A stretch of 64,000 nt of DNA from Promicromonospora sp049532985 (GTDB taxonomy: Bacteria > Actinomycetota > Actinomycetes > Actinomycetales > Cellulomonadaceae), in NCBI RefSeq assembly GCF_049532985.1, contig NZ_CP186693.1, positions 1,736,001 through 1,800,000 on the forward strand, in the 5' to 3' direction. Under the pieces are notes generated by a model. It was not told where the DNA came from. It saw only the letters and a program-made list of their open reading frames with translations, and did no database searches. Positions 34,399-43,164 of this stretch are shown here, piece by piece (the first letter of the stretch is position 1; each line of letters opens with the position of its first letter). A program made the translations under genes and the position numbers.

Positions 34399-35883
34399 AT
34401 GAACGCGCCCGCAGCAGCGCCCCACATCGTGCTGATCATGACCGACCAGCACCGGGCCGACCTCTCGGCCCGTGCCGGGTTCCCCCTCGACACGACCCCG
34501 TTCCTGGACCACCTCGCGGAGCAGGGGACCGACTTCCAGTGCGGCTACACCAGCTCGCCGTTGTGCGTGCCCGCGCGGGAGAGCCTCCTGACGGGCCGGT
34601 TCCCGTCCGCCCACCGGGTGACCCAGAACAGCACCGCCGAGGCGGCGTCCTACGACCGTGACCTGCTCGACGTGCTGGGCGAGGCGGGATACCGGCGGGT
34701 GTTCGCCGGGAAGCCGCACATGCACCGCGGTCCGGACGACTTCGACGCCTACCGGGGGCCCTACTTCCACACCGACGGACCCGAGCGGAACCCGCAGCAC
34801 GAGGCGTTCGACCGGTGGCTCGACGAGCTGGACCACGGCGTCGCCCACGAGCCCACCCCTTTCCCGCTCGAGGCCTCGCTCCCGTACCGCATCGTGTCCG
34901 ACGCCATGGACGAGATCTCGGGCACCGACCCGTCCGTGCCCACGTTCCTGTGGGTCTCCTTCCCCGAGCCCCACAACCCCTACCAGGTGCCCGAGCCGTA
35001 CTTCAGCATGTTCCCGGCCGAGCAGATCCCTGAGCGCCTGCACGGACCGGACGTCGCGCGTGCCAAGGGCGGGCACTGGGCCTGGCTCCAGGAGCTCACC
35101 GAGGAGAAGCGCCCCGGCTACGACGACGAGCGCGCCCGCTACCGCGCCAACTACTGCGGCCAGCTGCGCCTCCTGGACGACCAGGTGCGGCGGCTCATGG
35201 AGCACGTCTGGACCACGCTCGGCGACGACGTGCTGGTCATCATGGTGAGCGACCACGGCGACTACGTGGCCGAGTACGGCCTGCAGCGCAAGGGCGCCGG
35301 CATGCCGGAGGTGCTCATGCGCATCCCGTTCTTCTTCAGCGGCGGCCCGGTCGCCGCCCGCACCCGCGCCGAGCTGGTCTCGATCGTGGACATCCTGCCC
35401 ACCGTCGCCGAGCTGGTCGGCTCCGCCGTCCCCGACGGCGCCACCGGCCGCAGCCTCGCACCCCTCCTGCTCGACCCCGGGCGCACGTCACCCGAGTTCG
35501 ACGACCTCTACGCCGAACGCGGCTTCGGCGGTCTCACCTACCGCGCCGACGAACGCCCGCCCCTGCACTTCCCGTACGAGGGCCGCACGTTCGACGAGCT
35601 CAACACCGTGACCCAGAGCGGGCGCTCGCGGATGCTGCGGCGCGGCGACCTCAAGCTCATCGTGCACAGCGACGGCAGCGGCGAGCTGTACGACCTCGCC
35701 GCCGACCCGGCCGAGGTGCACGACCTGTTCCACGACCCCGCCCACGCCGCCGACCGCGCCGACCTGCTGTGGCGCCTGACGCAGTGGATGCTCCGCGCCC
35801 AGGACGAGCTGCCCGCCGGCGCGTACACGGCCAAGCGCGCGCCCCACAACTGGGCCTTCGACCCGGACGGAGCCACCGCATGA
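34399..35883 (+). CDS. Type I (formylglycine) sulfatase
   Basis: 494 residues. The N-terminal metal site is IMTDQHRAD, and the formylglycine motif CVPARESLLTG places Cys56 in CxPxR, so the formylglycine enzyme at 25.7 kb is its likely maturase. SDHGDYVAEYG gives further metal ligands. No signal peptide is visible, suggesting cytoplasmic desulfation of an imported sugar, unless exported with a partner. The ATG has GGAAGGAAGA upstream. The stop overlaps the start of the solute-binding protein gene (ATGA). The substrate is presumably a sulfated glycan (inference). Confidence 0.93.
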   Translation: MNAPAAAPHIVLIMTDQHRADLSARAGFPLDTTPFLDHLAEQGTDFQCGYTSSPLCVPARESLLTGRFPSAHRVTQNSTAEAASYDRDLLDVLGEAGYRRVFAGKPHMHRGPDDFDAYRGPYFHTDGPERNPQHEAFDRWLDELDHGVAHEPTPFPLEASLPYRIVSDAMDEISGTDPSVPTFLWVSFPEPHNPYQVPEPYFSMFPAEQIPERLHGPDVARAKGGHWAWLQELTEEKRPGYDDERARYRANYCGQLRLLDDQVRRLMEHVWTTLGDDVLVIMVSDHGDYVAEYGLQRKGAGMPEVLMRIPFFFSGGPVAARTRAELVSIVDILPTVAELVGSAVPDGATGRSLAPLLLDPGRTSPEFDDLYAERGFGGLTYRADERPPLHFPYEGRTFDELNTVTQSGRSRMLRRGDLKLIVHSDGSGELYDLAADPAEVHDLFHDPAHAADRADLLWRLTQWMLRAQDELPAGAYTAKRAPHNWAFDPDGATA

Positions 35884-37157
35884 CCCCCGACCTCACCCGC
35901 CGCCAGCTCCTGGGCGTGACCCTGGCCGGGCTCGCGGCGGCGTCCCTCGCGGCCTGCCGCCCCACCGGCTCGCCACCGGGCAGACCAGGCCTGAGCTGGT
36001 ACGGGGGAGACCCCGTCCACGAGGCGATGCAGGAGCTCGTCCGCCTCTACGGCCGCAAGCACGCGGACGTGGACGTCGTGGCCCAGTTCTCGGCGTTCGA
36101 CGACTACTGGGACCGCCTCGCGACGCAGACGGCCGGCCGCTCCGCGCCCGACGTGATGCGGATGTCGATGAGCTACCTCGCCGACTACGCCGACCGCGGC
36201 GCCCTGACCGACCTGTCGGCCTACCTCGGCTCGGCGATCCACATCGACGACATGGCCCCCGACATCGCCGACAGCGCCCGGATCGACGGCACCTACTACG
36301 GCATCAGCCAGAGCTCCATCGCCAACGCCGCCTTCGTCAACCGCGACCTGGTGGCGGCGCTCGGCGTGCCCGACGTCGACGAGACGTGGACCTGGGCCGA
36401 CTTCGGCACCTGGGCCAAGGAGGTCGGCGCCGCGCGCGACGACGTCTACGGGTCCATGGACCAGGGCGGCAGCCTCCAGCTCTTCGAGTCGTACGTGCGC
36501 GAGCACGGCACCGAGATGTTCACGCCGGACGGCTCCGACCTCGCGTTCGACCAGGGCGTGCTCGAGGAGTGGTGGGCCTACTGGGACGACCTGCGGGCGA
36601 ACCGGGGTGCGCCCCCGGCGGCCGTGTCGGCCGAGGTCGCGGGCTTCGACACCTGGCCGCTGGCCAAGGGCACCACGGCGGTGGGCTTCGGCTGGGTGCA
36701 GCAGGTCGCGTTCGTGCAGCCGTTCCTCGACGGCCCCCTCGACATCCTGACGCCGCCCACCGCCGGAACCGGCAGCTCGGGCCTGTTCGTCAAGTGCCTG
36801 GACTTCTGGTCCATCGCGTCCACGAGCTCGCAGCCCGACGAGGCGGCCCGGATCATCGACTTCCTCGTGAACGACGACGACGCGATCCGCACGCTCGGCA
36901 TCGTGCTCGGCGTGCCGCCGTCGCAGCGCGCCATCGGCCTGCTGGACCTGGACGCCGGGTCCGCCGAGCAGCGCGCCGTCGACTACGTGGGCCGCATCGC
37001 GGGCTCCGTCCCGCCCGCGCCCCCGGCCTGGCCGCTGGGCTACAACGAGCTGCTCACGCTGTTCGTCAAGCTCGACCAGGACATCGGCTTCGGCGAGGCG
37101 ACCGTCTCGGCCGCCGCCACCGAGTTCTTCGAGCAGGCCGCGCGGGTGCTGCGATGA
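35880..37157 (+). CDS. Sugar ABC transporter substrate-binding lipoprotein
   Basis: 425 residues of the extracellular solute-binding family 1 type. The N-terminus combines a twin-arginine-like start (TRRQLLG) with a lipobox (SLAAC), so it is probably a membrane-anchored lipoprotein with the lipidated Cys near 23. The body has DVMRMSMSYLADYADRG and TWTWADFGTWAKE, typical of sugar binders. ATGA overlap with the sulfatase and with the next permease gene. No ATPase gene follows, so a shared MsiK-type ATPase from elsewhere is likely (inference from actinobacterial practice). Confidence 0.9.
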   Translation: MTPDLTRRQLLGVTLAGLAAASLAACRPTGSPPGRPGLSWYGGDPVHEAMQELVRLYGRKHADVDVVAQFSAFDDYWDRLATQTAGRSAPDVMRMSMSYLADYADRGALTDLSAYLGSAIHIDDMAPDIADSARIDGTYYGISQSSIANAAFVNRDLVAALGVPDVDETWTWADFGTWAKEVGAARDDVYGSMDQGGSLQLFESYVREHGTEMFTPDGSDLAFDQGVLEEWWAYWDDLRANRGAPPAAVSAEVAGFDTWPLAKGTTAVGFGWVQQVAFVQPFLDGPLDILTPPTAGTGSSGLFVKCLDFWSIASTSSQPDEAARIIDFLVNDDDAIRTLGIVLGVPPSQRAIGLLDLDAGSAEQRAVDYVGRIAGSVPPAPPAWPLGYNELLTLFVKLDQDIGFGEATVSAAATEFFEQAARVLR

Positions 37158-38095
37158 GCGCGCTCGGCGAGCTGCGCACGCTGCGCAGGCAGGGCGGTTC
37201 GGAGGTGCTGAGCGAGGCCGCCCGCAAGGAGGAGCGTGCCGCCTACCTCTTCCTGGTGCCGTGGCTCGCGGGCCTCGTGCTCATCACGGCCGGTCCCATG
37301 GTGGCCTCGCTCTACGTCTCGCTCACGGACTACAACCTGCTCCAGCCGCCCGAGTTCCTCGGCCTGGACAACTACGTGCAGATGCTCGACGACGAACGCC
37401 TGCTCAACTCGCTGGGCGTCACCTTCGCCTACGTGTTCGTCTCCGTGCCGCTCCAGCTCGCCGCCGCCCTGGGCATCGCCGTGGTGCTCAACCGGGGGAT
37501 GCGCGGCCTGGCCTTCTACCGGTCGGTGTACTACCTGCCCTCGCTGCTGGGCGGGTCCGTGGCCGTGGCCGTGCTGTGGCGGCGGCTGTTCGGCGCGGAC
37601 GGCCTGGTCAACCAGGGGCTCGCGCTGCTCGGCGTGCACGACGCCCCCGCCTGGGTCGCCGACCCCGACACCGCGCTCGGCACGCTCGTGGTGCTGAACG
37701 TCTGGACGTTCGGCGCCCCCATGGTCATCTTCCTGGCCGGCCTGCGGCAGGTGCCCGTCTCGCTCTACGAGGCGGCGGCCGTGGACGGCGCCGGGCGCTG
37801 GGCGCGGTTCGCGCGGATCACGCTGCCGATGATCACGCCGATCATCTTCTTCAACGTGGTGCTGCAGATCATCCACGCCTTCCAGGCGTTCACGCAGGCC
37901 TTCATCGTGTCCGGCGGTACCGGCGGACCGTCCGACTCGACGATGTTCTTCACGCTGTACCTCTACCAGACCGGATTCGGCAACTTCCAGATGGGGTACG
38001 CGTCCGCCATGGCCTGGGTGCTGCTGGTGATCGTCGCCGCTTTCACCGCCATCAACTTCTGGGCCTCACGATTCTGGGTGTTCTATGACGACTGA
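37154..38095 (+). CDS. Sugar ABC transporter permease (MalF/LacF-like)
   Basis: 313 residues with six hydrophobic segments. The EAA loop that contacts the ATPase reads EAAAVDGAGRWARFARITLP. It overlaps the binding-protein gene by ATGA and the next permease by 11 bp, marking a tightly coupled importer. Confidence 0.93.
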   Translation: MSALGELRTLRRQGGSEVLSEAARKEERAAYLFLVPWLAGLVLITAGPMVASLYVSLTDYNLLQPPEFLGLDNYVQMLDDERLLNSLGVTFAYVFVSVPLQLAAALGIAVVLNRGMRGLAFYRSVYYLPSLLGGSVAVAVLWRRLFGADGLVNQGLALLGVHDAPAWVADPDTALGTLVVLNVWTFGAPMVIFLAGLRQVPVSLYEAAAVDGAGRWARFARITLPMITPIIFFNVVLQIIHAFQAFTQAFIVSGGTGGPSDSTMFFTLYLYQTGFGNFQMGYASAMAWVLLVIVAAFTAINFWASRFWVFYDD

Positions 38096-38918
38096 CACGC
38101 TCAAGACCGCGACCAAGCACCTCGTCGTCATCCTGATCGGGCTGGCGATGACCTACCCGCTGGCCTGGATGCTCGTCAGCGCCGTCCGCGACGAGCCGGA
38201 CATCTTCACCTCGCCCGGCCTGTGGCCGGCGGGCGACGACCTCGCCAACTTCGTCGAGGGCTGGGACAGCGCCGGCCTGCCGTTCAGCCGGTACCTGGTC
38301 AACTCCAGCCTCATCGCGCTCGGCGCCATCGTCGGCAACCTCGTGTCGTGCTCCATGGCGGCCTATGCGTTCGCCCGGCTGCGGTTCCGCGGACGGCGGG
38401 TGTTCTTCGGCATCATGCTGGTGACCATCATGCTGCCCATCCACGTGGTGATCGTGCCGCAGTACGTGATCTTCTCCCAGCTCGGCTGGGTCAACACGTT
38501 CTGGCCGCTCATCGTGCCCAAGCTGCTCGCCACGGACGCGTTCTTCGTGTTCCTCATGGTCCAGTTCATCCGCGGCATCCCGCGCGAGCTCGACGAGGCC
38601 GCCCGGATCGACGGCGCCGGGTTCTTCCGGATCTACGCCCAGATCCTGCTGCCGCTCATGCGCCCGGCCCTGGTGACCACCACGATCTTCACGTTCATCT
38701 GGACCTGGAACGACTTCTTCACCCAGCTCATCTACCTCACCGACCCGGCCATGTTCAGCACGTCGGTCGCGCTGCGCTCGCTGGTCGACTCGACCAGCGC
38801 CAGCAGCTGGGGGCCGCTGTTCGCGATGTCTGTGGTCAGCCTGGTCCCGGTGTTCGTGGTGTTCCTCCTCGGCCAGCGGTACATCGTCCAGGGGATCGCC
38901 ACGACCGGCGGCAAGTAG
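38085..38918 (+). CDS. Sugar ABC transporter permease (MalG/LacG-like)
   Basis: 277 residues, six predicted membrane helices, EAA loop as EAARIDGAGFFRIYAQILLP. The N-terminus MTTDTLKTATKHLV begins 11 bp inside the previous gene. Last gene of the BNR/sulfatase operon; a strong hairpin follows at 38960. Confidence 0.93.
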   Translation: MTTDTLKTATKHLVVILIGLAMTYPLAWMLVSAVRDEPDIFTSPGLWPAGDDLANFVEGWDSAGLPFSRYLVNSSLIALGAIVGNLVSCSMAAYAFARLRFRGRRVFFGIMLVTIMLPIHVVIVPQYVIFSQLGWVNTFWPLIVPKLLATDAFFVFLMVQFIRGIPRELDEAARIDGAGFFRIYAQILLPLMRPALVTTTIFTFIWTWNDFFTQLIYLTDPAMFSTSVALRSLVDSTSASSWGPLFAMSVVSLVPVFVVFLLGQRYIVQGIATTGGK

Positions 38919-38959
38919 CCCGACGTCGTCCTGGCGAGCTGACCCCCGGACACACGGAA

Positions 38960-38989
38960 CGGCCCGGGCCCGCAACGGGGCCCGGGCCG
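38960..38989. terminator. Bidirectional GC hairpin terminator
   Basis: A perfect 12-bp stem CGGCCCGGGCCC (38960-38971) pairs with 38978-38989 around a six-base loop GCAACG. It lies between the convergent ends of the permease and GH87-like genes. No clear T-run follows on either strand, as is common in actinobacteria. Confidence 0.8.
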
Positions 38990-39006
38990 CCCCCGGGATC
39001 AAGGGA

Positions 39007-41913
39007 TCAGAACCCCGAGTTCCCGCCCTGCCGGTCCAGCACGAACCCCATGTCGTTCAGCAGCCCCGCCGTCCCCGAGCCGGAGACGGTCGTGTTCGCG
39101 AACGACGCCTGCCCCGCGGCATGCAGCTCGATGCCGTAGGTGCCCGAGCCGGTGATGTTCACCCGGTCGAGGCTGACCTGCTGGATCGACTTCTGCCACG
39201 ACATCAGCACGCCCGCGTACGTGCTGTCCTGGATGGTCATGTCCCGGATCACGATCGGCGCGTCGATGGCGTGCACGTCGGCGTAGACCCACAGCGCACC
39301 GAGCTCGGCCGGCCAGTTCGGCTCGCGGCTGCCGGTGCGGGTCAGCGTGTTGCGCGCCACCGTCGTCGTGCCCGTGAACGGCACGCCGAACCGCGTGCTG
39401 ACCGCGATGCCCGCCGCCGCGTTGACGGTGTCGGCCACCAGGTTGTCCTCGACCCGGTTGCCGCCCCCGCCGCCGTACACGGCCAGCCCGTTCGCCAGCG
39501 CCGGGGCCTGCACGGTGTTGAAGGAGAACACGCTGCCGCTGACGGCGGCGCCGTCCGACCACATGGCCAGCGAGTCGTCGCCCGTGTTGCGGAACGTCGA
39601 CTGGGTCACCTGCGCGTTGGTCACGCCCGAACGCAGGTTCACGCCGTCGGCGTACGTGTCGCGCACGCGCAGCCCGACCGCGAGCACGTCGCGCGAGCCC
39701 GGCCGCACCCACAGCCCCACCTTGGTGTGCTGCACCCAGATGTTCTGCAGCAGGGACTCGCTCGTGAAGTCGCCCTCGATCGCGGCCTGCCCGTCGGCGT
39801 CCTCGCGGACCGTGGCCGAGCCGAAGACCGCGACGTCCGCGATGGTGACGCCGCCGCCGGTCGCGTAGAAGCCGCCCGCCCTGCCGGTACCCACGATCAC
39901 GGAGTGCCACGGGCCCGCACCCAGCACCGACACCCCCGCGACGCGGATCGCGTCGTTGACGTGGAAGGTGCCCGCGGGGATCCAGACCGGTACGCCCGCC
40001 GCCTTCGCGGCGGCCACCGCCGCCGTGATGGCCGCCGTGTCGTCGCCCCCGCCCGACGTCGCCCCGTGCGCCGTGATCGAGACCGCGCCCGCGGGCGCGG
40101 TGAGCGCTGCCGCGACCCGCTCCGCCTCGACCAGGTCGACGTCGATGTGCGCCACGGCGCCCGAGTCCTTCCGCAGCGACAGCACCGTCCCGGCCGCCTG
40201 CTCCGGGATCTCGAACCGCAGCTCGTCGTAGAACCGGTGGGCGGCGCCGAGGGACGGGTCGTTGTGGAACGGGTACTCGCCGTACTGCCAGGCGTGCGCC
40301 GACGTCAGCGTCACGTCCTTCAGCTTGGTCCCGTTCGCGTACACCGCCAGGGGGGACGTCTGCCCGGTCCCGGCCGCGTCGTCCGGGATCGAGTACCGCA
40401 CCACCACCCCGCTCGCCGGGGCGGTGAGGGTCAGGTCCACCTTCTCGCCGACGGCGTCCAGGCGCACCGCGCTGCGCCCGCTCGACTCGGCCTGCACCGT
40501 GCCGTAGGTGCGCGACGGCGCCAGCTTGGTCCCGGTCGTCGTGCCCGCCTCGGCCTCGTACTGCGTGTACGACGTCGACGCGCCGCGTGCCGCGAGGTCC
40601 GTCTCACCCGAGACGGCGATGCTGTCCAGCAGCACGTCGGCGCCGGCGCTCGCCGCCCGCACGCCCACGGTGTTCACACCCGCCCGGAGCGGCACGCTCG
40701 CCGACACGGTGCGCCACCCACTGCCGGCGGCGAAGCTCACCTGGCCCATGACCCGGCCGTTGACCAGCAGGTCGAGGGTGCGCCCGCCCACGGGCGTGCT
40801 GAACCGGAACGTGGCGGTCGCGGTGCCCGCCGAACCGGCCTGGACCGTGCGCAGCACGCGCGCCCCCGCCGTCGTGAAGCCGCCGACGTAGCCCGCGCCC
40901 GTGAAGCCGCCGGTGGCGCTCGCGACCGCCGCGTTCCCGGAGCGGTACGCGTCCTCGGCCTCGCCCGGGCCGGCGGGCTGCGGCGGCACGTTCGCCGAGA
41001 TGTCGAGCTTGTCGATGTTCGCGTTGCCGTTGTCGCCCGAGGCGTACGTCAGCCGCAGGTCGTGGTTGCCCGCGGTCAGCGTCGCGGTGTGCGTCACGGT
41101 GCCCCACGTGTCCCAGCTCGCGGTCGCGGGCAGGGAAAGCTGCGTCAGGCGCGTGCCGCCGTCGTACAGCGAGAGGGTCCGGGCCGAGCCGGTGCCGTTC
41201 GCGTACCGGACCGTGAGGTCCTTGGCTCCCGCCGCGGTGACCTGCACCTTGAACGTGACCGACGCCGAGCCGGCGTTGCCGTCCGTGAACCCGCCCACGA
41301 ACCCGCTGCCGGAGAACCCGGTGTGGTCCGTGGCGGTCACGGCGCCGCCCGCGAGGGTCGCGGCCTCCGCCTCGAACGTGGGTCCGGGACCGTAGTCCGC
41401 GCCGCTGCTTCCGCCCGAGTCGCTGACGTCGAGGGCGTCGAGGTTCACGTTGCCGGAGTCGCCTGAGCCGAACCGGTACGCGATCGAGTGGCTGCCCGCG
41501 GACAGCGTGACGACCGTGCTCTGCGTGGCCCAGGTGGTCCAGCCGGCGGTCGCGGGCAAGGCCACCTGCTGCGCGGCGCCGTCCACCAGGAGCGTGAGGG
41601 TCTTGGCCGAGCCGGTGCCGTTGGCGTACCGGAGGGCCAGCGTGTGCGGGCCCGACGCCGCCGCGGTCACGGCGAACGTGCTGGTCGCGGTGCCCTTGTT
41701 CCCGTCGGTGTAGCCGCCGACGAAGCCGGTGCCGGTGTAGCCGGCGTGCTCCGTGGCGACGACGGCGCCGCCCGACAGGGCGGCCTGCTCGGCCTGGTAC
41801 CGCGTGGTCGCGGCGCCCGCCGGGGCCGCGCCCGCCACGAGGGTGGTGCCGGCGAGCGCGAGGGCCGCCAGCAGGGCCAGGCGTCTGCGCCATGTCGTCA
41901 GGGTGGGTGTCAT
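39007..41913 (-). CDS. Secreted GH87-like alpha-1,3-glucanase (mutanase/mycodextranase type)
   Basis: 968 residues. A signal peptide (RRRLALLAALALAG... to about 34) precedes three carbohydrate-binding modules of the CBM35/CBM6 type (about 35-160, 175-300, 305-430; the first two share YRFGSGDSG/TYASGDNG-like and YANGTGSA blocks), a beta domain, and a right-handed beta-helix (about 610-968). In the helix, ADGVN (Asp756) and NTGDDSLAMWS (Asp779, Asp780) have the same 23-and-1 residue spacing I recall for the catalytic Asp residues of a GH87 alpha-1,3-glucanase. The substrate would be fungal-wall or dental-type alpha-glucan. ATG at 41913; a longer frame crosses the operator. Confidence 0.75.
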   Translation of the reverse strand: MTPTLTTWRRRLALLAALALAGTTLVAGAAPAGAATTRYQAEQAALSGGAVVATEHAGYTGTGFVGGYTDGNKGTATSTFAVTAAASGPHTLALRYANGTGSAKTLTLLVDGAAQQVALPATAGWTTWATQSTVVTLSAGSHSIAYRFGSGDSGNVNLDALDVSDSGGSSGADYGPGPTFEAEAATLAGGAVTATDHTGFSGSGFVGGFTDGNAGSASVTFKVQVTAAGAKDLTVRYANGTGSARTLSLYDGGTRLTQLSLPATASWDTWGTVTHTATLTAGNHDLRLTYASGDNGNANIDKLDISANVPPQPAGPGEAEDAYRSGNAAVASATGGFTGAGYVGGFTTAGARVLRTVQAGSAGTATATFRFSTPVGGRTLDLLVNGRVMGQVSFAAGSGWRTVSASVPLRAGVNTVGVRAASAGADVLLDSIAVSGETDLAARGASTSYTQYEAEAGTTTGTKLAPSRTYGTVQAESSGRSAVRLDAVGEKVDLTLTAPASGVVVRYSIPDDAAGTGQTSPLAVYANGTKLKDVTLTSAHAWQYGEYPFHNDPSLGAAHRFYDELRFEIPEQAAGTVLSLRKDSGAVAHIDVDLVEAERVAAALTAPAGAVSITAHGATSGGGDDTAAITAAVAAAKAAGVPVWIPAGTFHVNDAIRVAGVSVLGAGPWHSVIVGTGRAGGFYATGGGVTIADVAVFGSATVREDADGQAAIEGDFTSESLLQNIWVQHTKVGLWVRPGSRDVLAVGLRVRDTYADGVNLRSGVTNAQVTQSTFRNTGDDSLAMWSDGAAVSGSVFSFNTVQAPALANGLAVYGGGGGNRVEDNLVADTVNAAAGIAVSTRFGVPFTGTTTVARNTLTRTGSREPNWPAELGALWVYADVHAIDAPIVIRDMTIQDSTYAGVLMSWQKSIQQVSLDRVNITGSGTYGIELHAAGQASFANTTVSGSGTAGLLNDMGFVLDRQGGNSGF

Positions 41914-41993
41914 GCTGTCGCTCCGTCTCGTCGCGGGCGCCGCGGTGCGCCCGTCGTGCGGGGAGGCCGCGGCGTCGTCGCCGGGACCGGAAG

Positions 41994-42007
41994 GTTTAGC
42001 GGTAAAC
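41994..42007. promoter_or_regulatory. Candidate LacI-family operator GTTTAGCGGTAAAC
   Basis: A 14-bp imperfect palindrome (arms GTTTA/TAAAC) in the gap between the GH87-like gene, 81 bp from its ATG, and the divergent LacI gene, 89 bp from its GTG. It is AT-rich against GC-rich surroundings. Probably the site where that regulator controls the glucanase and itself. Confidence 0.6.
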
Positions 42008-42095
42008 TTTGCGGTGCGACGGTACGGCGCCTCCTGCCGCGCGGTCAAGGGCGTCCCTAGGATGTCGGCAGGGACCATCGACGAGAGAGGGCCGC

Positions 42096-43133
42096 GTGAC
42101 CGTCAAGCTCAGCGACATCGCGGACGAGGCCGGCGTCAGCGTGATGACCGTCTCGAACGTGATGAACGGCAAGCGCGCCCGCGTCTCACCCGCCACGATC
42201 GAGAGGGTCCTCGGCATCGCCGCCCGGCTCGGTTACGTGCCGAACATCCCGGCGCGCAGCCTCGCGGCGAGCAGGTCGCACATCGTGGCCGCGCTGGTGC
42301 CGGTGGGGGAGAACAACAGCCTGCTGGTCAGCCCGCACACCGTCGCCGTCGTGGGCGGCATGGAGGCCCACCTGCGGCACCACGGCTACCACGTGCTGCT
42401 GCGCGGGATCGAGCACGAGGACCAGGTGGCGCAGACCGTGCGCGGCTGGTCGCTCGACGGCGTGGTACTGGTCGAGTTCCCGGACGAGCAGGTCGACAGG
42501 CTGCGCGTCGACACCGTGCCGCTGGTCGCCATCGACAGCTACTCGGCCAACCCCCGCGTCGTCGGCGTGCGCAGCGACGACCACCGGGGCGGGCGCCTCG
42601 CCGGGGCACGCCTGGCCGACGCCGGGCACCGGCGGGTCCTCTTCGCCGGGCCGCCCTACCAGGGCATGGGCGTGGTGGGCCGGCGTTGGGCGGGCTTCCG
42701 CGAGGCGTGCCTGGAGGGGGGTCTCGAACCGGGCGGCGTCCGGGCCGTCGAGGTGCTCACCTCGTTCGAGGACGGACGGCGCCTCGGCGTGCGTCTGCGC
42801 CGGGACCACCCCGGGGTGACGGCGGTGTTCGCGACGGCCGACCACCTCGCCGTCGGCATCATGGCGGGCATCGCGGAGGCGGGCGGGTCGGTGCCCGGCG
42901 ACGTGTCGGTGATCGGGTTCGACGGCCTCGACTTCGGCGCGTACACCACGCCGGGGCTGACCACGATCGCGCAGGACATGCCCGCGAAGGTGGCGGAGGC
43001 GTCGCGCATCGTGCTGGAGGAGATCGAGCGCGGGGCCGGGCGGTCGCAGGGCGTGGCCGGGCCCGGTGCCGCGCCGGTCTCGCTCGGTGTGCGGCTGGTG
43101 GAGCGTGGCTCGGTGGCACCGCCCGGATCCTGA
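42096..43133 (+). CDS. LacI-family transcriptional regulator, likely of the GH87-like gene
   Basis: 345 residues. The DNA-binding part is KLSDIADEAGVSVMTVSNVMNGK, and the sugar-binding part includes VSVIGFDGLDFGAYTTPGLT. A GTG at 42096 gives the normal short N-terminus; the in-frame ATG-less extension to 42009 would start inside the operator. Divergent from the alpha-1,3-glucanase gene, so probably induced by an alpha-glucan oligosaccharide (inference). The C-terminus has a Gly/Ala-rich insertion (GVAGPGAAPVS). Confidence 0.9.
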   Translation: MTVKLSDIADEAGVSVMTVSNVMNGKRARVSPATIERVLGIAARLGYVPNIPARSLAASRSHIVAALVPVGENNSLLVSPHTVAVVGGMEAHLRHHGYHVLLRGIEHEDQVAQTVRGWSLDGVVLVEFPDEQVDRLRVDTVPLVAIDSYSANPRVVGVRSDDHRGGRLAGARLADAGHRRVLFAGPPYQGMGVVGRRWAGFREACLEGGLEPGGVRAVEVLTSFEDGRRLGVRLRRDHPGVTAVFATADHLAVGIMAGIAEAGGSVPGDVSVIGFDGLDFGAYTTPGLTTIAQDMPAKVAEASRIVLEEIERGAGRSQGVAGPGAAPVSLGVRLVERGSVAPPGS

Positions 43134-43159
43134 CGAATGGTAACCGGTCGGTTACCATT
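43130..43159 (+). promoter_or_regulatory. Leaderless arsR-type promoter filled by a near-perfect palindrome
   Basis: Arms AATGGTAACC (43136-43145) and GGTTACCATT (43150-43159) are perfect inverted repeats around GGTC. A -35 CTGACG (43130-43135) and -10 TACCAT (43153-43158) are 17 bp apart and place the transcript start at the GTG (43165). The palindrome fills the spacer and -10, an ideal autorepression site. Confidence 0.7.
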
Positions 43160-43164
43160 AGGGG

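Noticed and set aside
37040..37876. Antisense frame overlapping the sugar permease gene
   Set aside because: The permease frame has EAA loop, membrane helices and operon overlap; the antisense frame is His/Asp/Glu/Arg-rich shadow.
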